A DNA stretch of 15,386 nt from JBCBKZ01 sp039026975. GTDB lineage: Bacteria > Bacteroidota > Bacteroidia > J057. Of the stretch, positions 13,403 through 15,386 are shown piece by piece (position 1 is the first letter of the stretch; each line of letters starts with the position of its first letter). The stretch spans positions 1 through 15,386 of the forward strand of contig JBCCLI010000131.1 in the NCBI GenBank assembly GCA_039026975.1, given 5' to 3'. The notes beneath the pieces are model-generated. The model was not told where the DNA came from and did not search any database. It worked only from the letters and a program-made list of their open reading frames with translations. A program made the translations under genes and the position numbers.

Positions 13403-14482
13403 ATGAAAAAGGTATTTTTCTCGCTCACCGTCTTAGCGATCTTTGCTACCGGCTGCGGTTTATTCGGAGGAAAAGGTACCGGCCACCATGGGGAACTGAC
13501 TGGGGTCATTGACAGACCTGAATGGGATCAGTATCGACCTATGGGAATGGTCTACATCCCACCAGGAAGCTTCCATATGGGGCAGAATGATCAGGATGTG
13601 CCTTACTCACAGATTGCCCGGAAAAAGCAAATTACGATCAGTGCGTATTTCATGGATGAAACTGAGATTACTAATAACCAGTATCGCCAGTTTGTCTATG
13701 GTCCCGCCTCTGATGAAGCAAACGCTTTCCAACAAAATGGCGCCCGTGATACAATTGATCCAGTAGTGATGGAAATCATCATGCCGGACACAACTGTATG
13801 GACAAGAGATTTCGTGTACGCTTACAATGAGCCTATGATGGAAAATTATTTCTGGCATCCAGCCTTTGATGATTATCCGGTAGTAGGGGTAAACTGGTAT
13901 GCGGCCCAGGAATTTTGTAAGTGGCGTACAGCTCACCTAAATCAGTATAGAGAAGAAAGAGAGCTGGCTCCTATGCCTAGCTTTAGGCTTCCTTCCGAGG
14001 CTGAGTGGGAGTACGGTGCCAGAGGGGGATATGAGCATAAGCTCTATCCATGGGAAGGCCCTTATTTAAGAAATTCTAAAGGATGTTTCCTTGCCAACTT
14101 TAAGCCCGGTAGAGGAGACTACATCGCAGATAATTTTGAATATCTCGCTCCTGCAAGATCATATTTTCCTAATGACTATGGCTTGTTTAATATGCCTGGC
14201 AATGCGGCAGAATGGTGCCAGGATGATTTTGCAGAAACTGGATATACCTATGCGCACGACTTGAACCCAGTATTTTATGATCAGCGTTACAGTGATGATG
14301 ATCGTGCACCAGGAGGTGCCAAGATCAAGAAGGTGACGCGTGGTGGATCATGGAAAGACATAGGATATTTCCTATCGTGTGGAACGCGTACATATGAGTA
14401 TGCTGACACAGCGAAGTCGTTTATTGGGTTCCGTTGTGCAGTTACTGTGATCGGTAGATCAGGTGCTGCCGGAGGTTTCTAA
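13403..14482 (+). CDS. gldK: GldK/PorK, type IX secretion and gliding motility lipoprotein
   Basis: GldK (PorK) is a lipoprotein that, with GldN/PorN, forms the periplasmic ring of the type IX secretion system beneath the outer membrane. The 359-residue protein has a lipoprotein signal peptide ending ATG-Cys18, an atypical but acceptable lipobox. A formylglycine-generating-enzyme-like (sulfatase-modifying factor) domain runs from about residue 47 (MGMVYIPPGSFHMG) to about 347 (IGFRCA), with FRLPSEAEWEYGARGG, NMPGNAAEWCQDDF and TRGGSW (about 312-317). The paired cysteines that in true formylglycine-generating enzymes follow GGS(Y/W) closely are absent; only Cys326 lies in that area, so the domain is probably structural. 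At 359 residues it is shorter than the roughly 460-490 residues of the well-studied GldK and PorK. gldL follows after 137 bp. Confidence 0.95.
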   Translation: MKKVFFSLTVLAIFATGCGLFGGKGTGHHGELTGVIDRPEWDQYRPMGMVYIPPGSFHMGQNDQDVPYSQIARKKQITISAYFMDETEITNNQYRQFVYGPASDEANAFQQNGARDTIDPVVMEIIMPDTTVWTRDFVYAYNEPMMENYFWHPAFDDYPVVGVNWYAAQEFCKWRTAHLNQYREERELAPMPSFRLPSEAEWEYGARGGYEHKLYPWEGPYLRNSKGCFLANFKPGRGDYIADNFEYLAPARSYFPNDYGLFNMPGNAAEWCQDDFAETGYTYAHDLNPVFYDQRYSDDDRAPGGAKIKKVTRGGSWKDIGYFLSCGTRTYEYADTAKSFIGFRCAVTVIGRSGAAGGF

Positions 14483-14604
14483 TCAACCATCCACACTATT
14501 TATTGCAAAAGTAAACTAGGTACCCCACAGGTTTTCCGCAAAGGGGTTGGCAATGCTCAATAGTAGTATTTCATTATTCTTAAACAAACACTGAATAACA
14601 TTTT

Positions 14605-14610
14605 AAGGAG
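14605..14610 (+). promoter_or_regulatory. Strong Shine-Dalgarno sequence of gldL
   Basis: AAGGAG lies 9 nt before the ATG at 14620. Such a complete Shine-Dalgarno is unusual in this window, where most starts have none, and it fixes the gldL start. Confidence 0.7.
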
Positions 14611-14619
14611 AAGTAAAAA

Positions 14620-15386
14620 ATGGCAAGGAAAAAAGGATTCTTAAAATCAAGTTCTGGCAAGAAAGTCATGAACTTTATATATGGTGCAGCAGCAGCTGTG
14701 GTAATTGTAGGGGCATTATTCAAAATTCTACACTGGACTGGTGCTGACACAATGCTGATTGTGGGAATGTTCACAGAGGCCTTTGTATTCCTCGTTTCCG
14801 CTTTTGACGCACCAGCGGATGAGTATGAGTGGGAAAGGGTATATCCTGCATTAGCTGATGAGTCCGCAGCGGCTCCTGAAGCACTGGATACTTCCTGGAC
14901 TAAGTCTCTAAACCAGCTTGATGGAAGCGTCTTCGGAGAACTATCCGGAACTCTTCAAGATCTGAATACAAATGTAAATAAACTTTCTACTGTAGCTGAT
15001 GCTGCTGACGCAACAAATGCTTATGCGGTGAAAATAAAAGAAGCTACTAATAAAGTTGATTCTTTAAACAGAAGCTATGGGGTAGCAGTGGATTCTATGT
15101 CCAGCTTTGCTAATGCAGCTACAGATGCCAAAGCTTACCACACTCAGGTACAAACTATCACTAAAAATCTGAGTTCCCTAAACTCTATCTATGAGCTTGA
15201 GCTGCAAGATGCCAAGACACACCTAAAGTCATTAAACCAGTTTTACGGTAGTATGACAGAGGCTATGTCCAGCATGACTGAAGCCAGCAAAGATGCAGAG
15301 CAGTACAAGCAGGGAATGCAGATTCTCAATAGAAATCTACAGAGACTGAACACAGTCTATGGTAATATGCTAACCGCTATGTCCGG
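14620..15386 (+). CDS. gldL: GldL/PorL, type IX secretion motor protein (partial, runs off the window)
   Basis: GldL is the inner-membrane component that, with GldM, forms the proton-driven motor for type IX secretion and gliding. The first 255 residues are present with no stop, so the 3' end is missing. Two membrane helices are visible, about residues 19-37 (GAAAAVVIVGALFKILHW) and 44-62 (MLIVGMFTEAFVFLVSAF). Lys35, His38 and Glu53 correspond to Lys27, His30 and Glu49 of Flavobacterium johnsoniae GldL, the charged membrane residues linked to proton use. The loop between the helices is about four residues shorter here. The rest is cytoplasmic, helical and alanine/serine-rich, with a duplication of about 56 residues (148-203 and 204 onward, each with SLN..Y near its start). 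The ATG at 14620 follows a strong AAGGAG. gldM and gldN are expected next. Confidence 0.95.
   Translation, partial: MARKKGFLKSSSGKKVMNFIYGAAAAVVIVGALFKILHWTGADTMLIVGMFTEAFVFLVSAFDAPADEYEWERVYPALADESAAAPEALDTSWTKSLNQLDGSVFGELSGTLQDLNTNVNKLSTVADAADATNAYAVKIKEATNKVDSLNRSYGVAVDSMSSFANAATDAKAYHTQVQTITKNLSSLNSIYELELQDAKTHLKSLNQFYGSMTEAMSSMTEASKDAEQYKQGMQILNRNLQRLNTVYGNMLTAMS

Noticed and set aside
13403..14482. GldK as an active formylglycine-generating or sulfatase-modifying enzyme
   Set aside because: The catalytic cysteine pair is absent, it has a lipoprotein signal, and it lies directly before gldL.
14522..14547. ACCCC...GGGGT hairpin between gldK and gldL
   Set aside because: The 16-nt loop, weak inner pairing and absence of a T-tail make it unconvincing as a terminator or attenuator.

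Overview
The window looks like chromosomal DNA of a member of the Bacteroidota, most likely of the Cytophagales type. The evidence is the Bacteroidota-style HtpG, a Porin_10-like outer-membrane protein, a DUF4271 membrane domain next to hemC and hemD, and the start of a type IX secretion (T9SS) / gliding motility locus (porP/sprF-like, gldK, gldL). At least two intergenic regions also carry the TAnnTTTG -7 promoter element typical of this phylum.

Layout. Positions 1-810 hold almost three copies of a 306-331 bp non-coding tandem repeat that probably continues leftward out of the window. The last copy breaks off at an 18-bp palindrome (808-825). A small DUF3592 membrane protein gene (918-1325, +) converges on htpG (1451-3289, -), with a bidirectional hairpin terminator between them. 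Diverging from htpG are lpxK (lipid A 4'-kinase) and punA (purine nucleoside phosphorylase), which look like one transcription unit, then a separate gene for a Porin_10-family outer-membrane protein. That gene ends tail-to-tail with rsmE (-), the two stop codons sharing bases. From 8761 a DUF4271 membrane protein with an extracytoplasmic N-terminal part, hemC and hemD form a tight operon. A 229-bp gap leads to porP/sprF-like, gldK and gldL; gldL runs off the right end.

How the genes fit together. lpxK and the porin serve the outer membrane. hemC and hemD carry out consecutive steps from porphobilinogen to uroporphyrinogen III. GldK is a periplasmic-side lipoprotein of the T9SS ring, GldL is an inner-membrane component of its proton-driven motor, and the PorP/SprF-like protein is an outer-membrane T9SS component; gldM and gldN would be expected just beyond the window.

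Most of the window is ordinary core genome. The parts I cannot explain are the non-coding tandem repeat with its palindromic boundary, the N-terminal and middle domains fused to DUF4271, and a perfect inverted repeat (13345-13364) before gldK that looks like an operator. I do not see a clear undescribed multi-gene system.
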